A stretch of 64,000 nt of DNA from positions 84,244 through 148,243 of the forward strand of contig NW_006763141.1 in NCBI RefSeq assembly GCF_000264905.1, written 5' to 3'. The DNA is from Stereum hirsutum FP-91666 SS1 (lineage: Eukaryota; Basidiomycota; Agaricomycetes; Russulales; Stereaceae). A program made the position numbers and the translations under genes. The first letter of the stretch is position 1, and every line of letters begins with the position of its first letter. Below the pieces are notes generated by a model, which did no database searches, was not told the DNA's origin, and saw only the letters and a program-made list of their open reading frames with translations. Shown piece after piece: positions 37,646 through 50,073 of the stretch.

Positions 37646-38425
37646 AGATAGATAAAGCAGAACGCAGGACGCCAGGACGACAGAAAGACAAGATAGAACG
37701 CCGTAGCGAGGGATGCTTAGACGCGAGAGAGAGAGAGAGAGAGCGCAAAACAAGCGTCATCGGGCGTAAAAAGCGTGCGCCCATAGTAGACGTTCATGTG
37801 CGAATGAACCAGTGCGTGTCGTTGACGTCGACGCAACTTCTGAACCCGTGAGCGGTGCGAAATCCAGGTCCAGTCGTACGTATCTCTTGACCAAAAAGCA
37901 GCTCGGATATGAAACGTTCAATTCATCAGACGAGAGAAATGACACGGAGATATGGGCGGCTAAGTTAGGACATTCGGTTCATTCGGTGGCGTCTGTGAGG
38001 ACAGAACAATACATAAGTTGTGTCGCGCAGGGCAGAGATGCGAGCGAGCGGATGTCGACAGGGGGTTGACGTAGGAAGAAGAGCAGTGGGAAGACGGGAG
38101 GCACATTGGGAAGGGGGGAGAGGACGTGAGTCAGAAGTGCGTCGTTCGATACGTGATTTCTGTGATTCTGTGATGCTGAGGTTGAACTGAGAGCGGAAAG
38201 AAGGAAGAGATGGGTTTCGAGTGCGGAAATCTATCCCGAGTGACGAGTGTGGATGATAAGTCCCGGGATGTATATCTCGGATCTGAGTGGGCCTGCAACC
38301 ACGGGCTTCTAGCTGGAACTCGGAGTCGCGCACAGGACTCAAATCAAAACAAGAGGCTGTGGGATGTAAGTCGGAAGCTTCGCAGGCTAAGAGAGGGGCT
38401 CTGAGGGTGTGGCGTTGGGTGATAG
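37646..38425 (+). promoter_or_regulatory. cluster of WGATAR motifs
   Basis: AGATAG at 37646, AGATAA at 37650, AGATAG at 37691, TGATAA at 38254 and TGATAG at 38420 match the GATA-factor consensus. They lie about 435-1215 bases upstream of a gene for a GATA factor, so autoregulation or cross-regulation is possible. Such short words also arise by chance. Confidence 0.35.
37724..37743. repeat. GA dinucleotide repeat
   Basis: About ten GA units in a row. Confidence 0.8.
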
Positions 38426-38859
38426 GCGAGGAGGAGATGGGAGAACATGAGGCTTGGGGGCAGGATTAGTGGAAATGAATTCGTTATAGCAGCATATGTA
38501 TGTATGTGGAAGGCTGAGGACAGGAAGAGCGATAGGATGCAGCGTGCTGGGTCGAGCGCCGGGGCATCGTTGGCAGCAGCAGTTGCGGCGCGGAGGGATC
38601 AGGAGACCGGCGCGAGGCACGCCTAACGCGGCATGCGGACCGGATAAGGGCTTGTCGAAAATAAATAAATAACTGGGATACTATTTTGGGCGGGGGACAG
38701 AAAAGAAAGGGCTATAACGTGAAAGGTCGCGGTGTGCAGCACTCGACGACTCGAGCCTCTCCTTCCGCCTTTAAATGCCCCAAATCCTCAATCTCAAGTT
38801 TAAAGTACGCCCGTTTCCCTTTCCCGCCCACCTCCGCCTCTCCATCCCGCTCACGGAGG

Positions 38860-41800
38860 ATGTTGGACCTCCCCACCTTCTTCCAACTCATGCCTCAACC
38901 TTTCCAGGGCAACAAGTCCTTCATAGCCTTCTCCAACCTCGGCGACACCGACTCTCTGACCAAGACATGGAAGGTATGTCTTTTCTTTCCTTTTATCCTA
39001 TCTTTCTTTCTCGTTCCAATCTTTTTCTCGTGTCGTCATCGGTGCCAGGTCTGCACCAAGGTCGCCGGCTACCTCGAGCAGGGTCAACGGCTTGAGAACC
39101 TCAGCTGGCGCCTCTGGCATCTCCAGAACCTCATCGTCGACACCGACAATGCCAAGTCCAAGCGCGAGTTTAAGAAGCTCTCGAAACACATGAGCGACAA
39201 GCTCGACAAGGAGAAAGGCAGGTGAGCGCCTCTCCACGTCGACCGTCCTCCTTCCTCTTTCCTCCGAAACCCTTGACCCTGACCCCCTGTCCGCCACCCC
39301 CTCTCTTCGCCTACGCCACCCGTCCTTCTACTTGTAGGAGCATCGAAGAGCTCGAGGCTCCCGGCTTCAAACGCAACCACTCTACCGACATCATCTGCCA
39401 GCGCGCCGCCGAGAAGGAGCGCACCCGGGAAGCGAACCAATACACCCGCCCCGGCACCATCAAACGGATGCAATTTACTTTCTCCCTCGACCAGCCCACT
39501 CCCATCTCCTCCAACCCCGCCCCAGTCAAGAAACCCGACCTTAAGCCGTCCGCAGAGTTCAAGGACAATTACGCCCGTCGTGGCCGTCCCTCCGCACGGA
39601 CATCTGCGGCCGAGGTCGACTCCGCCCCTACTCTGCCAGACGCCAACGACAAGGACCCTCCTCTCACCCAGCGGGGTCGCAAGCCCTCCGCCACCGCCGA
39701 CGGTGGCCAGCCCGATACCGACGACTATAACGCCTCTCTCCGCTTCCCGTCTTTATTTAATAACGATTTTGGCCCTTCTGCTCTCTTGTATCCATCTCCC
39801 TCTGTAACGAACGGTATGACTTATGGCGAAGGCGTGCGCGGCAATTCCGGTTCCGATTTCTCCATTCTCCGACCCACAATTGAACTCCCCCTTGACGAAA
39901 TCCTCGAGTCTTCGGATAGCCCCGATCCTTGGGGTGGCGTATTTTCTACGGGCGGCAACGACTCTCAGCAACACGATTACATGGACATCTCCCAGCACCC
40001 CTCCGACTCCGCTGATATCGACATGCGCCACGACCCATACTCCACCGGCAATGACTCACAGTACTCTTCTAACAACACTTACTCGATCAACGGCCAGACT
40101 CTCCAGTACCCGCAGGCGGGTTTTCAGCAGTCGCACCAGCAGGAGGCCCTCCCCCAGACCGTCGCTCCTTCGAAGCTTGGGACGCACAGTACCAGTACCA
40201 GCAACGCGCCTACGCCGACCAACAACGGCAGCAGCAGCAGCAACAACGGTACCGGCAACAGCAGCAACAACTCCCGACCATCACTGAGCGTGCGCACCCA
40301 GGGGGCGACGACGCGGTCTTCTGGACCTGGTGCGACAGCAACCAACCCGGCTACGCAGGTGCCAACCAACCATTCGGCACCTGGGGGAGTTAAGGCAGAG
40401 TGTTCGAACTGTGGCGCGACACACACCCCGCTCTGGAGGAGGGGGCTTAACGACGAGCTCAATTGCAATGCTTGCGGGCTGTACTGTAAGCTCGTAAGTG
40501 TTTTAGTCAAAATTTCTCTCGGCGCGGGTAGTCTGTTCTGATCGCCCTTGTTCTGTCAAATGCTGCGGTAACTAGCATAAGCGCCCGCGCCCGAAGACCA
40601 TGCGCAACAACCACGGCGAGCGCTCCCAAGCAGCTCCTCGCCCAGAGTCCAACGAAGTTATGGGTCAGTCTGCCTATCTTTCTCCCTGTTTGCTCCATGT
40701 GACTAATTGGCTCCATTTCCCTCGTTTGTTCATTTCGCCTGCTGTTACAGCGAAGTGCTATAACTGCAACACTACCGCTACGCCCTTGTGGAGGAAGGAT
40801 GACGAGGGCAAGACTGTCTGCAACGCGTGAGTCTTTTGTGTCTGCTTATGGTAATATTCGTTCATCTCCCGGAGGCTAATCCGACTGTTTGGCCTCTTCT
40901 CTCTTCGCCTTCGCCTTCGCGCCTTTGATCCACTCTCTGCCTTGTGATCCTCCGCCGCTTCTCCTTCCAATCAGCTGCGGTTTATAGTAAGTCCCTTTCC
41001 CAAGCCCATCGCCCTTCCACATCTCTTCTTCCAGAATGCTGACTTGTCTCCCTCGTGTTTCTCTCGTTCCCGTTCTGGTTGGGCTATCACCCTTCACGTT
41101 CGACTTGCGCCACAAAACAGCTTTAAGCTGCACGGTTCCCCCCGGCCCATCTCCATGAAATCCGACGTCATTCGCAAACGTTCCCGGCACGAAGCCCGCC
41201 GCGCCTCCATCAGCGGTGGCAATCCCCCCGATACGCCCTCCGCCTCCCCGGGCGCGTCCCGTCGCACTTCTCCCACCTCGGGTCACGACGGAACGAACAA
41301 CTCCAACTCGCTCTCGCCGATCCTCGCCCCCGATTCGACCACGCAGATGAACGTCGGGCCCTTCGGGGGTGATATGGGAGACGCCTACGGGGATACGTAC
41401 GCCGACTACGTGGATTATTCGAGGCACGGTGCGCATCATAACCAGGGACGCTCGAGCGAGCTCGTTGGTGCGCTGGGTGGCGGACAGGGTGACAGTGGTG
41501 CGATCTATGGGCCCGCTGGGTCGGACGGAGGGTTCCAGCACGCTCTGAACCTTTCGCTCGGCGGGAGTGGAGGACCTGGCTCTGCTGGTTTCCCGGGCCC
41601 CTACCATCCCGACTATATCTCGCAGATGCTCAGCTTCGGGGACACGTACAACGGGAACGGCGGCGAGAACTCGGACGTCGATTCGGATGGGCTCATGCGC
41701 AGGAGCCACAAGCGTCGTCGCATGAGTAACGACTCCGCGACCGACCCTCCTTCCTCCGCCGTCTCGTACTCGTCTTTCAGCGACTCCTTCTCGTCTTCCG

Positions 41801-42351
41801 CTTCCACGTCCGCGACGTCCCAGTCCCAGCGCAACTCGATGGAATTCCCCTTCTCGTCTTACTCTTCCTATTCCTCGCAGTCCTCGCACCACCATAACGG
41901 CGGGCACAACAACGGACACAACGGCCATGTCATCCGCAACAACAACGCGTTCTGGCACCCGCCTATGCTTCCCCAGGAGATGACGAGCTCGCCGCCGACG
42001 ATGCATTACGATATCCATTCCAACTCGATGCAACAGTCCGTTCATCCGCCCATGCTCCTCCCCGATCAGAACCAGCACATGCACCAGCAGCACAACCAAG
42101 GCATGATGGGCGGACATGGTGGACACAGCGGACATCATCCGGGCCAGGACAGCCCGATGGATTTCTTGCACCCGCCGATGTTGCCGCCCGACGACGAGAA
42201 CACGTTGTTCGCGACGTACTTGCATCCGCCGATGTCCCTGCCTGATGAGGGAGGACGTGAGCAGCAGCAGGGAGGGAACGGACAGGGCCCGCACCCGCCG
42301 ATGTATCCGAGCGATTGGGGGTACGGAAGTAGCGAGAGCGTGGGGTATTAG
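38860..42351 (+). CDS. GATA-type transcription factor with AreA-like N-terminal domain and two zinc fingers
   Basis: Seven exons give 949 aa: 38860..38973, 39049..39221, 39338..40493, 40576..40663, 40751..40826, 40975..40986, 41121..42351. Residues about 30-65 (LEQGQRLENLSWRLW) match the DUF1752/AreA N-terminal region. Two GATA fingers follow, both C-x2-C-x17-C-x2-C: finger 1 at about 451-477 and finger 2 at about 513-537, the latter followed by the basic tail KLHGSPRPISMKSDVIRKR. Finger 2 is split over three exons, one of 12 nt encoding its CGLY. The rest is low complexity, and the C-terminus carries spaced HPPM motifs. GATA factors of this sort control nitrogen or other metabolism in fungi; the target pathway is not shown here. 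No CXC region typical of siderophore regulators lies between the fingers. I chose the ATG at 38860 because the longer open frame starts only with TTG. Confidence 0.88.
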
Positions 42352-45300
42352 AGGATGAGGATGACGACGACGAGTCGTGACGAGCTGCGCTCGTACACTC
42401 ATACCCAGTAGAGTCGGTCGACGGCGTAGAGACGTAGAATGGCGGGAGAGGGGAGGTGATTCTGATCGTTCGGTATGGACATATCGCTGCTACGTTGCTT
42501 TCGAGTGCGCTGTCGTTCGCTGTGGACATTTTGTTGCACGCATATCATCTCCCGTCTCCCCCTCCCCTGTTTTCTCTCTCTCGTCTCCGTTCTCCTGGGC
42601 ATACCTTTCTCTATCCATTCCATCTCAGCATATCGAGGAGTTTTACAGAAGTAGAGGTTCTTCTTTTTCGTCGTCGTCGTCGCTTCATCTTTTTTTTTGT
42701 TTCTTGATAGTCATGGACTTCCATACATCTTCATCTTCATCCGTCACTGCATGGGCTTCGTTTTTTTTTGTTTACTCATTGTGCATAGCATCTTTTTTTC
42801 GCTTCATCATTGTCTCACTTCTTTTTGCTCCCTTTTCTTTCTTGTTTTGATTCTCGTTATTCTTTCCTTTATCCCCTCCCCTCCCTTCCGTCTGTATAAT
42901 CCCGACCCGATCCGATCCAAAGTTCTGTTCGACGTGTTCTGTACGAGCGACGAAGTCTTCAACCCAATCCAACGTACCTACGTACCACCTGCGAAGGGCT
43001 TCGCATTTCAAGCCCCATCAAATATATATTCTTTCTATTCCTTGTCTTATTTCCCGTTTGCCTTTCTCCTTCTTTATTTCTTCAACTTTAGTGTCTCTTT
43101 TTTGTGCTTTTATCGTCTCCCCTCAACCGTTCATCGCGTCGTACCTCAACTGTTCGTCCTCCCGCGTCATCGCCACATTCCTCGCCGCCCCCTCCTCCGT
43201 CTCCCCGCTATCCTCGTCACGAACGCCTCACCCACTCAAAACCCCTCCCCTCTCGGCTCCACACTCTATGCCATCCTATGCCGCCCTATGCCCTCCGTTC
43301 ATCCTTCCTTGTTTCTATGCCCTTCTTTTCTGTTCTCTTTCCTTGTCGTTACCACCCACGCCTCGCTCGTGCTTACTTACTTATTGTTCCCCCGTTCAGC
43401 GCCCCCGATTTCAAAGATGTAGCCATTCTCCGACTCCTTGACTCCTTGTGCCCTGTGTGTTTCGTGCCCCCAGCCTGCTTGATCTGTTGTTGTTAGTTAG
43501 TACGTACATACTAAACTATTCGCCCCGCCCCGCTCCGTGTTCCGTGTTCCGTGTTCTGTGTTCCCGTTTCTTGTTGTTCTTGTTCTTGTGATTCAGACTT
43601 GTCGTTCTGTACATACACCCGTGCATGTACATGGCAGAAGTCACCACTTTTCTTCTTGTATACCCACCCGCCCACACCATCTACCCCATCCACAATGAGT
43701 GTTTATTACATGGTACGTAGGACGAAGCGCGAAGTGTACATGTGAAGTGCGGAGAAGAAGGGAGAAGGAAGGAAGGAAGAAGACGGAATGAAATGAATGA
43801 ATGAACTCTCTGTAGCTATAGATGATGATGGAGTTGAATATACTGTTTTCGTGTGTTCGTGTTCGTGTGCGGCCTTTGTGTTCGTGTGTCCGTGGCTTGA
43901 AGGTGCTCTCCTGTCTTTGAAGCTGCCCGCGTGAGTGGCTTTGTGTGTGTGGGTGTGGCGTCATGCGGTCCTTCAAGTCCTTCGTTTGTTCGTGTGCATG
44001 CGCGTGCGACGCACCGTGCGAAACATAAATAAAATACAGGCCTTGGCCCAACTTCATACTTGTACGAGAACAACGGATATGAACGTGCGCCGTTCGATTG
44101 AAGTGTTCGAAGTCGGAGTCGGACGAAAGATCGACGCCACACCCGTCATCCGTGCATCCTTCCGAGGGCCTATCGTCTTCTCACCCTTCGCGATTTTTTC
44201 AGCCGTCCTCCCGTTTACTACGTACTGCTCTTTGTTGGGTCGGCACTCACGCTGGCAGTGCTTCGGGGCGGCCGGGGGTCAAAACTCGGTGATAAGTACG
44301 TGGAGAAGATTCTGAATTGTTCTTTACTCTGAAACCCTCTAGCTCAAGCTTCAGGCTTCAGGACTCATGCATCAGGCCTCGAAGCTTGGGTTTTTGCCTA
44401 CACGGGAATAAGTACGCCGAAAAGCCCATTGTCGAGCCCCCGTCAATGCCAGCATGAATCCGAAATTTCAGTCCCGCCGGAAACGGATCGGAGGATCGGT
44501 TATAATAATAATACAAATGTGGCGGGCCTGTCAATGGGTACAGGTGCTTGGTTTAGATACGCGGCAGATTTGGAGGTGTGCGTGTGTGCGAGCTACGACA
44601 CGAAGGGGTATCAGGCTCGGGAGGATTTCGGAGGGATGTTGGTGAATTGTGATTGGGACTTGGTGATGGTCGGGGCCCGGAGTCTACAAATATGCAGAGA
44701 AACACCAGAGAAATAACACGTTAAGAGAGGGAGACAGAAAAAAACAACAGGACGGGCCGAGTCCAGGTAAGTAAAGGGTTAACCGAATGGGTTACATCGA
44801 GAGTCGGAGTTGGAGGAAGGTGAATCTTGAGGGACGGAAGACCTGATGAGGTATTCATGGAAGTTGGAAGCAAACCGAAACTTCGAGGGTGAATAGGTAG
44901 CTGTGATTAAACGAGGACCTTCCTCTCCACCTCTACCGCGAGACATTGCGAGCACATATCCAGTCCAACCGCAATGCCTCAAAATTTGTAGTGCTGCAAA
45001 TATAGAGAACACGAGTGGCGAATCCAGAACGTCCAGACTAGAGACCCTTTAAGGGGCCACAATGGCTCAGAATTGCTATTCTCGTCCATGGCATGTGAGA
45101 AAGGGGGGGAAAAGGACGTCCGTATCCAGCTAGCCTTGAGAAGACCATCAAGGATAGACGTCAGAACAGCCCGATGCACTGGGAATTAATGACCACCAGA
45201 GCAGTCCCTGTACCCAGTCATATATATCACATAGGTTTGAGAACCAGAAAGAGACCAAAGGTCGAAAACGAATCGCGTAATAAGACGATGGTCGGAGCAA

Positions 45301-47418
45301 AGGCGGGACAAGTGATTCCGACGAGGCATGTCATTAAAGGGCCAGACTCTCAAAGCGAGCACTTGGCCGTCACCGAAAGAGGATGTACGCCAGGACATGA
45401 ACATCTGATTGTCAGAACTGAGTGATCGCATCGCGCCAACGAAGCCAACGAAAAAAGATAGTAGCGAGCCTTGCAGAGACAAGAAGCATCTATGAAGCCT
45501 CTGTAGCTGGTTTTCGAGGCGTAAAACACCAAGAAGAGCTCGACGTCAGATTCGACCCAGCTTGGAACGAGCAATTCGCCGACTGAGACGACCACGGGCA
45601 TGGATCTACCCAAAGTAAGTCTAGCCAGGTCTTCCAACACAACAACGGCGCAAAACACCAACGGTACATACAGTGTACCCGAGCCTGGTCGTGTGGACCG
45701 TTCTCTTCTGCGATGTGGAAGGCCTAAAGCCTCGTCTGGGAACGCGAGCGGTAATCAAGAAGTCCTGTGTGGGTGGCTTTGATCGCTTTGACGAGGATGT
45801 TGGTCAGGAGTGAGATCGTTTTGCGAGAAAAAGAAGCGAGATGAGGCGGAGATGAAGGGCTGGTTCAATGGGAGGAGAGTGGCCGGACGTCATGAGTGTG
45901 TGATGTAGACGCCCTTCCTGCGCTCATGTACACCTCGTGCATAACGAAGTAAAACGGAATTGTTAGATGCTGGGAGCATGAAATGAGATGAACATATTGT
46001 GCAGCTGCCTTTAGCTTCTCTCAGAGAGGCGTGTAGGGGCGGTAGCCTAAGTGCTCGATCGGCACGTCACGATAAAGGCTGAGCCATCAAAGCAGTATAG
46101 GGACTAAGTTGAACAGGATGCTCCCAAAGGATGATGCGAGTAGCGGAAGACCCGCTCTTCCGAAGACGGAGCCCGTTGTTTGACGGCCGTAGGGAAAATG
46201 AAGTATAGATGTCGTCACCCGGAGCGGAGACCGTCTAGAGAGAAATCGGAAGTCCGAACAAGCGACTGGAAGAGCACCTGGTGCATCAAAAATGAGACAT
46301 CATTGGGTCCTCGATTGTCTCACCCGAACGAAAATACATCGCATTCTCTCGAGAATTGGGAGCGAAGGAGAGCGAAGATGCAGAAAGTGTCTGGGATCCC
46401 ATAACCGCCATTTCTGAGCTGCCTTTGTTCTCGATCTAGATAGGGCATGATCGTCGCTGCTGCGTTCAACGATGAGGATGCCCGTTCTCACTACACATCA
46501 AAAAAGGGGAATTAGACCAGGACCTGAAGCAGTGTATGATGCATTGGCGAAGGGTAAGGGACCAAAGTCCGGACCGGAAAAGGGATGGAGAAGAACATAA
46601 GACGCACAAGATCACCCAAGCAGAAGTAATGTGGAAACCATGCAAAGCTGTCAGACCAAACGGGCATGTTAAAACTGTTGTAGGTCAGGAACGTCCATAA
46701 GCAGTGCGGGAGTTAAACCGCAGACAGTTAGACGACAACAGGACTTGCATGGTGGTTTCATGTCCGGGAACATCTCGAATGGGGACGAGCGCTATTGTCA
46801 GCGAACACGTTTACTACGCTTGTCCTCGAGAGAAATAGACGTGTGGAGATGAAAATCAGATGCATCCACTCACGAAGGAACGTTTCATCCGAAGGCGATA
46901 GCGAGTCCCAAGGAAGGGAAGGCCGTTCTCGGACGGGGTGTCATGATCCGTGCGTATCAATGACGAGCAAGTCCGATTGTACGCGTAGCATGGGCAAGGG
47001 ACGGTTGATGGATCTCAGTAAGACAGAAGTCAACATCCTCATGTTAGCAGCGTGAATGAGAGAAGACAAGAAATGGCAAGACAGGCCCACCAACACTGCG
47101 GCCTCCATTCCAGTTGAGCGCAAAGTTCCTTGTTACTGTAACCGAAGGTGAGATAGACGAGGAAGACCTGAATTGGATAAGTTTACATTATACGAGATTC
47201 AATTTGATACTGCGCAGTTTTTCTCCAGAAATTCCCCAACGATATAATGGTGGATAGAGACAAGACAAACTTCGTGTGGCTTACGCTAATAGCCGCGTGA
47301 TAGCGGAGAATGCAGAACTATGGCAGGTGCCGACGCTGTGCCGCACATCGTCGCGGTCGTCCTCAACAAGCATACGCAACATTCATCTGCCCACGCCTAT
47401 CTCACCTACATATACACC
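42352..47418. other. gene-poor region
   Basis: The first about 1.5 kb is strongly pyrimidine-rich and probably 3' untranslated plus intergenic sequence. The 241-aa frame at 42697-43422 is a composition artefact. Between 44.4 and 47.2 kb a few frames on the minus strand (for example 45350-45661) look mildly coding, with hydrophobic stretches, but I could not join them into a recognisable protein. Confidence 0.4.
43535..43562. repeat. tandem 7-mer, four copies
   Basis: CCGTGTT three times, then CTGTGTT. Confidence 0.6.
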
Positions 47419-47997
47419 ATGTCGTCGAGCACAAGCAAGAGAAGGGCCGAGGACAGCCCAGTAAAGAGCAAGTCGAAGAAGTAAGTCTCAAATCGCCTCC
47501 TCTTACGTTCGAAGTGGCGCTGAACGCGCTGGTAGGGCAAAACGGGACGAGGACGACGAGGAAGAGTTCGAAGCCTCAGCGTCTGAGGAGAGCGGTGTAG
47601 ACGATGGTGCGTGTAGTCCTATATGGCTCGGGCGTTCTATTTCATTTGAATTGTGATTGACACATCTTCTCGGGATATAAAAGACGAACTACAGGCTCTA
47701 GACACATCCAACATCATCGCCACAGGAAGAAGGACACGAGGCATCCGCATCGACTACACGAAAGCCAAGCATCAGGTTCCAGAGGACGAAGACTCGGAGG
47801 ACGAGAAACCGAAAAAGAAGAAGACCAAAGAGGTCAAGCCATCGAGTTCAAGTAAAAGCAAGCATTCTAATTCGTCCGGGGCTACTTCGTCCTCTAAGCC
47901 AGAGGTCAAAAAGCCAAGCTCATCAAAGAAAAAAGTTATAGAGTCGGAGGAAGAGGAGGAAGAGGAAGAAGAGGAAGACGACGACGACGAAGATTAG
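47419..47997 (+). CDS. CHZ1: histone H2A.Z-specific chaperone Chz1
   Basis: Three exons, 47419..47480, 47536..47606 and 47684..47997, give 148 aa (yeast Chz1 is 153). The CHZ motif is plain: LDTSNIIATGRRTRGIRIDY. It is flanked by a Lys/Ser-rich stretch and a C-terminal run of Glu and Asp, as in the family. Chz1 binds H2A.Z-H2B dimers and hands them to SWR1 for replacement of H2A at promoters. The start is the ATG after a C/A-rich leader (ACACCATG). The gene is convergent with the zinc-finger gene at 48389. Confidence 0.93.
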
Positions 47998-48388
47998 GTG
48001 ACTGTTTCGTCTGTTTCTTGCGTTCTTTTCCTGTGGGGTGTAGTGCTGCTGCAACGGATGACTGGTCCTGATTCACGCACTCCTGAGTGTAGAAATGGCA
48101 GAGTGTGTAGTATCATCGCCTTGTATTAGAGTGTACAAGTAGTATATACCCGGTAGAAAAGTATGGGGCCGAACTGTTGCAAAGTCTCAGAGACTGCCGT
48201 GTATCGAACTACTCGCACTCAATAAATGACAGCCGGCCGGAAATACTGCGTTGATAAATGTACGACCCCTGTGGCGCGCCACTTTCGTTCAAGCGAACAA
48301 GTAAGGCTGCATAGGAAGCCTCGTTATAAACACAAAAGCGCTGGTTACATATCTTCGCGACCAAGAAAAGTTCTCTATGAAACGTCCG
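47998..48388. other. intergenic, convergent 3' ends
   Basis: 391 bases between two convergent stops; nothing seen. Confidence 0.5.
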
Positions 48389-49460
48389 TTACATTGTCAG
48401 AGCTCTCGTAAACCTCGTCATCAACTCATGCGCCTCATCCTCAACCTGCTGGAACCTCGCCAGCCCACATACCTCGCTCTCAATGTGCTGAATCAGCCCC
48501 GACACCAACGTAAACAACCTCCTGCACTTCGGGCACTTGAACTCATCTTGGTCGTGTGCCGCAGAGTTGAGATGCCGATTGAGAGCGTGGATGGTGCGGA
48601 AGGTACCATGACAAAGGTAGCATTCATATGCATTGATTCGAGGATTGAACGCCAACTCGGTGGCTTGATAGCTAACTATGACAGAAGTTGGTGGGCCTTG
48701 AGTGAGTCGATGGGAGACGGAGATGGGGGATGCTATATTCAAGGAGCGAACGGCCGCGGTGACCTGATGGCGCGAGCCGTTGTGGCAGGCTCCTGATTCG
48801 ATATGTTGGGCTATGGCGGAGGGTACCGTGAACCTGGATGAGCATAGTGGGCATTTGAGGTCTGAAGGTTTATGGACGCGAGACTGAGAATGCTATCGAT
48901 ATAGTAGAGTATATAAATACCACTGGCTTGGCATGGAAGATACGGAAAAGAGTGACGGCGCACCTGCTCCAAGCCTTGTGCAGTGGCGAAGTCGCGAGAG
49001 CAAACGAAACACCAGTTGTGACTGCTGCTTGCTGCGAGATGTTGAAAGAGGCCCTCCCTGTCCACGAAGACTCGGTTGCAAGAGTCGCAGAATGGATCCT
49101 CGTCGGAATCGGACTCAAACTCCTCCTCCTCGTCATCGTCGTCATATTCATACCCTGCATTGTTGTAGTTTCCCCGGTAACCAGAGTCGCTATTGTCCTG
49201 ATGGACTGCAGCTGTCCTCAAGTGCTAAGGGGTTGGTCGGTATCGTGTCCTTGCTTGAGTTTCATATCATGATCGCGAACCAAGTAAAGCCTTACCTGAT
49301 CCAACCCATTATCCGTCGCAAACAGCCGCTCGCACTGCTCACAGAGATGGTGGTCATACCTATCGCGACAATGCTGGAACCATGCTTCGTTGTCCTTGAA
49401 CCATCGGTCACCACAGTCGGAGCAGTAAGACATAGTCGCGGGTTGTCGAAGGCTGAGCAT
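48389..49460 (-). CDS. C2H2-type zinc finger protein
   Basis: Three exons, 49460..49296, 49224..48964 and 48892..48389, give 309 aa. Repeated Cys-x2-Cys units with spaced His are visible: CSDCGDRWF, CEQCERLF, CDSCNRVF, CFVCSRDF, CPLCSSRF, CYLCHGTF and CPKCRRLF, most followed by L-x2-H. The intron ends fall right before the finger His residues, and this fixed the acceptors at 49225 and 48893. An acidic run (DDDDEEEE) lies between the second and third fingers. The arrangement is that of a large basidiomycete family of tandem C2H2 proteins, probably nucleic-acid binding; no target is known. A second in-frame ATG at 49433 could be the start instead. Confidence 0.8.
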
Positions 49461-50073
49461 TCATCGGCGCAATTAAGTACTGGATCGCTAATTGTGTGGC
49501 GCTATGTAAATTGCTGACCTCCCACGGTCGGCTGTCTGGAGATCATGTGCTAGCATGAGGTACGTCCACGAAAGCCAAAATGCTCCGTAATTTCCTTATA
49601 AACCATCGCGACTGCGTCTCTTACACTGTCTTACCTACTTGAGCTATGAGACACGAGGGATCCCTCGTGTGATTATATCTCTGCCAAAGGCAGAAGGTTT
49701 GGTAGGTCACGCCGTCGCCTTAGGACGGCTGGACACGAATGACCATGTCAGCGAAGAAAGCAAAAAGCACTGGGAAAACGGAAGATTCAGCGTCGAAGCA
49801 ACGGCAAAGTAGAGAAAGCGCAGGGCAGAAACTTTGTGTCTTGTTCCATGTTTATCATGCCAACGCGCGGGAGTCCATACTGTTGGCAATAATGGTAGTA
49901 AGGTCTGAATACGATTGACTGAAGAGTGTTGGTTTAATAGGACATCGGAAACGGTTTAAGAAAAAGGACTGTGAACACGTGGTCTGTCACCGTTCGACTG
50001 TGATGAGAAATGCGAACAGATCCAGAGCTTGGCTGATAACTCACTTGCTATATTCCCGCCATAGTATCCCATT
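49461..50073. other. intergenic
   Basis: 613 bases between two minus-strand genes; no feature recognised. Confidence 0.5.

Larger units (their letters stand above)
36001..38859 (+). promoter_or_regulatory. long upstream region/leader of the GATA factor gene
   Basis: No coding feature is evident. It holds a GAT microsatellite (about 36246-36260), a 9-bp tandem repeat, a GA run and at least five WGATAR words. The last about 150 bases before the ATG are C/T-rich, as in fungal promoters and leaders. Confidence 0.4.

Noticed and set aside
40876..42402. 508-aa ORF on the minus strand opposite the GATA factor's last exons
   Set aside because: It is an antisense shadow of a GC-rich coding exon, made of Arg/Val/Gly runs without family signal; the plus-strand reading has conserved zinc fingers.
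42697..43422. 241-aa plus-strand ORF downstream of the GATA factor
   Set aside because: The region is almost pure pyrimidine on one strand, so stops are rare by composition; the product is Phe/Ser/Pro/Leu low complexity.
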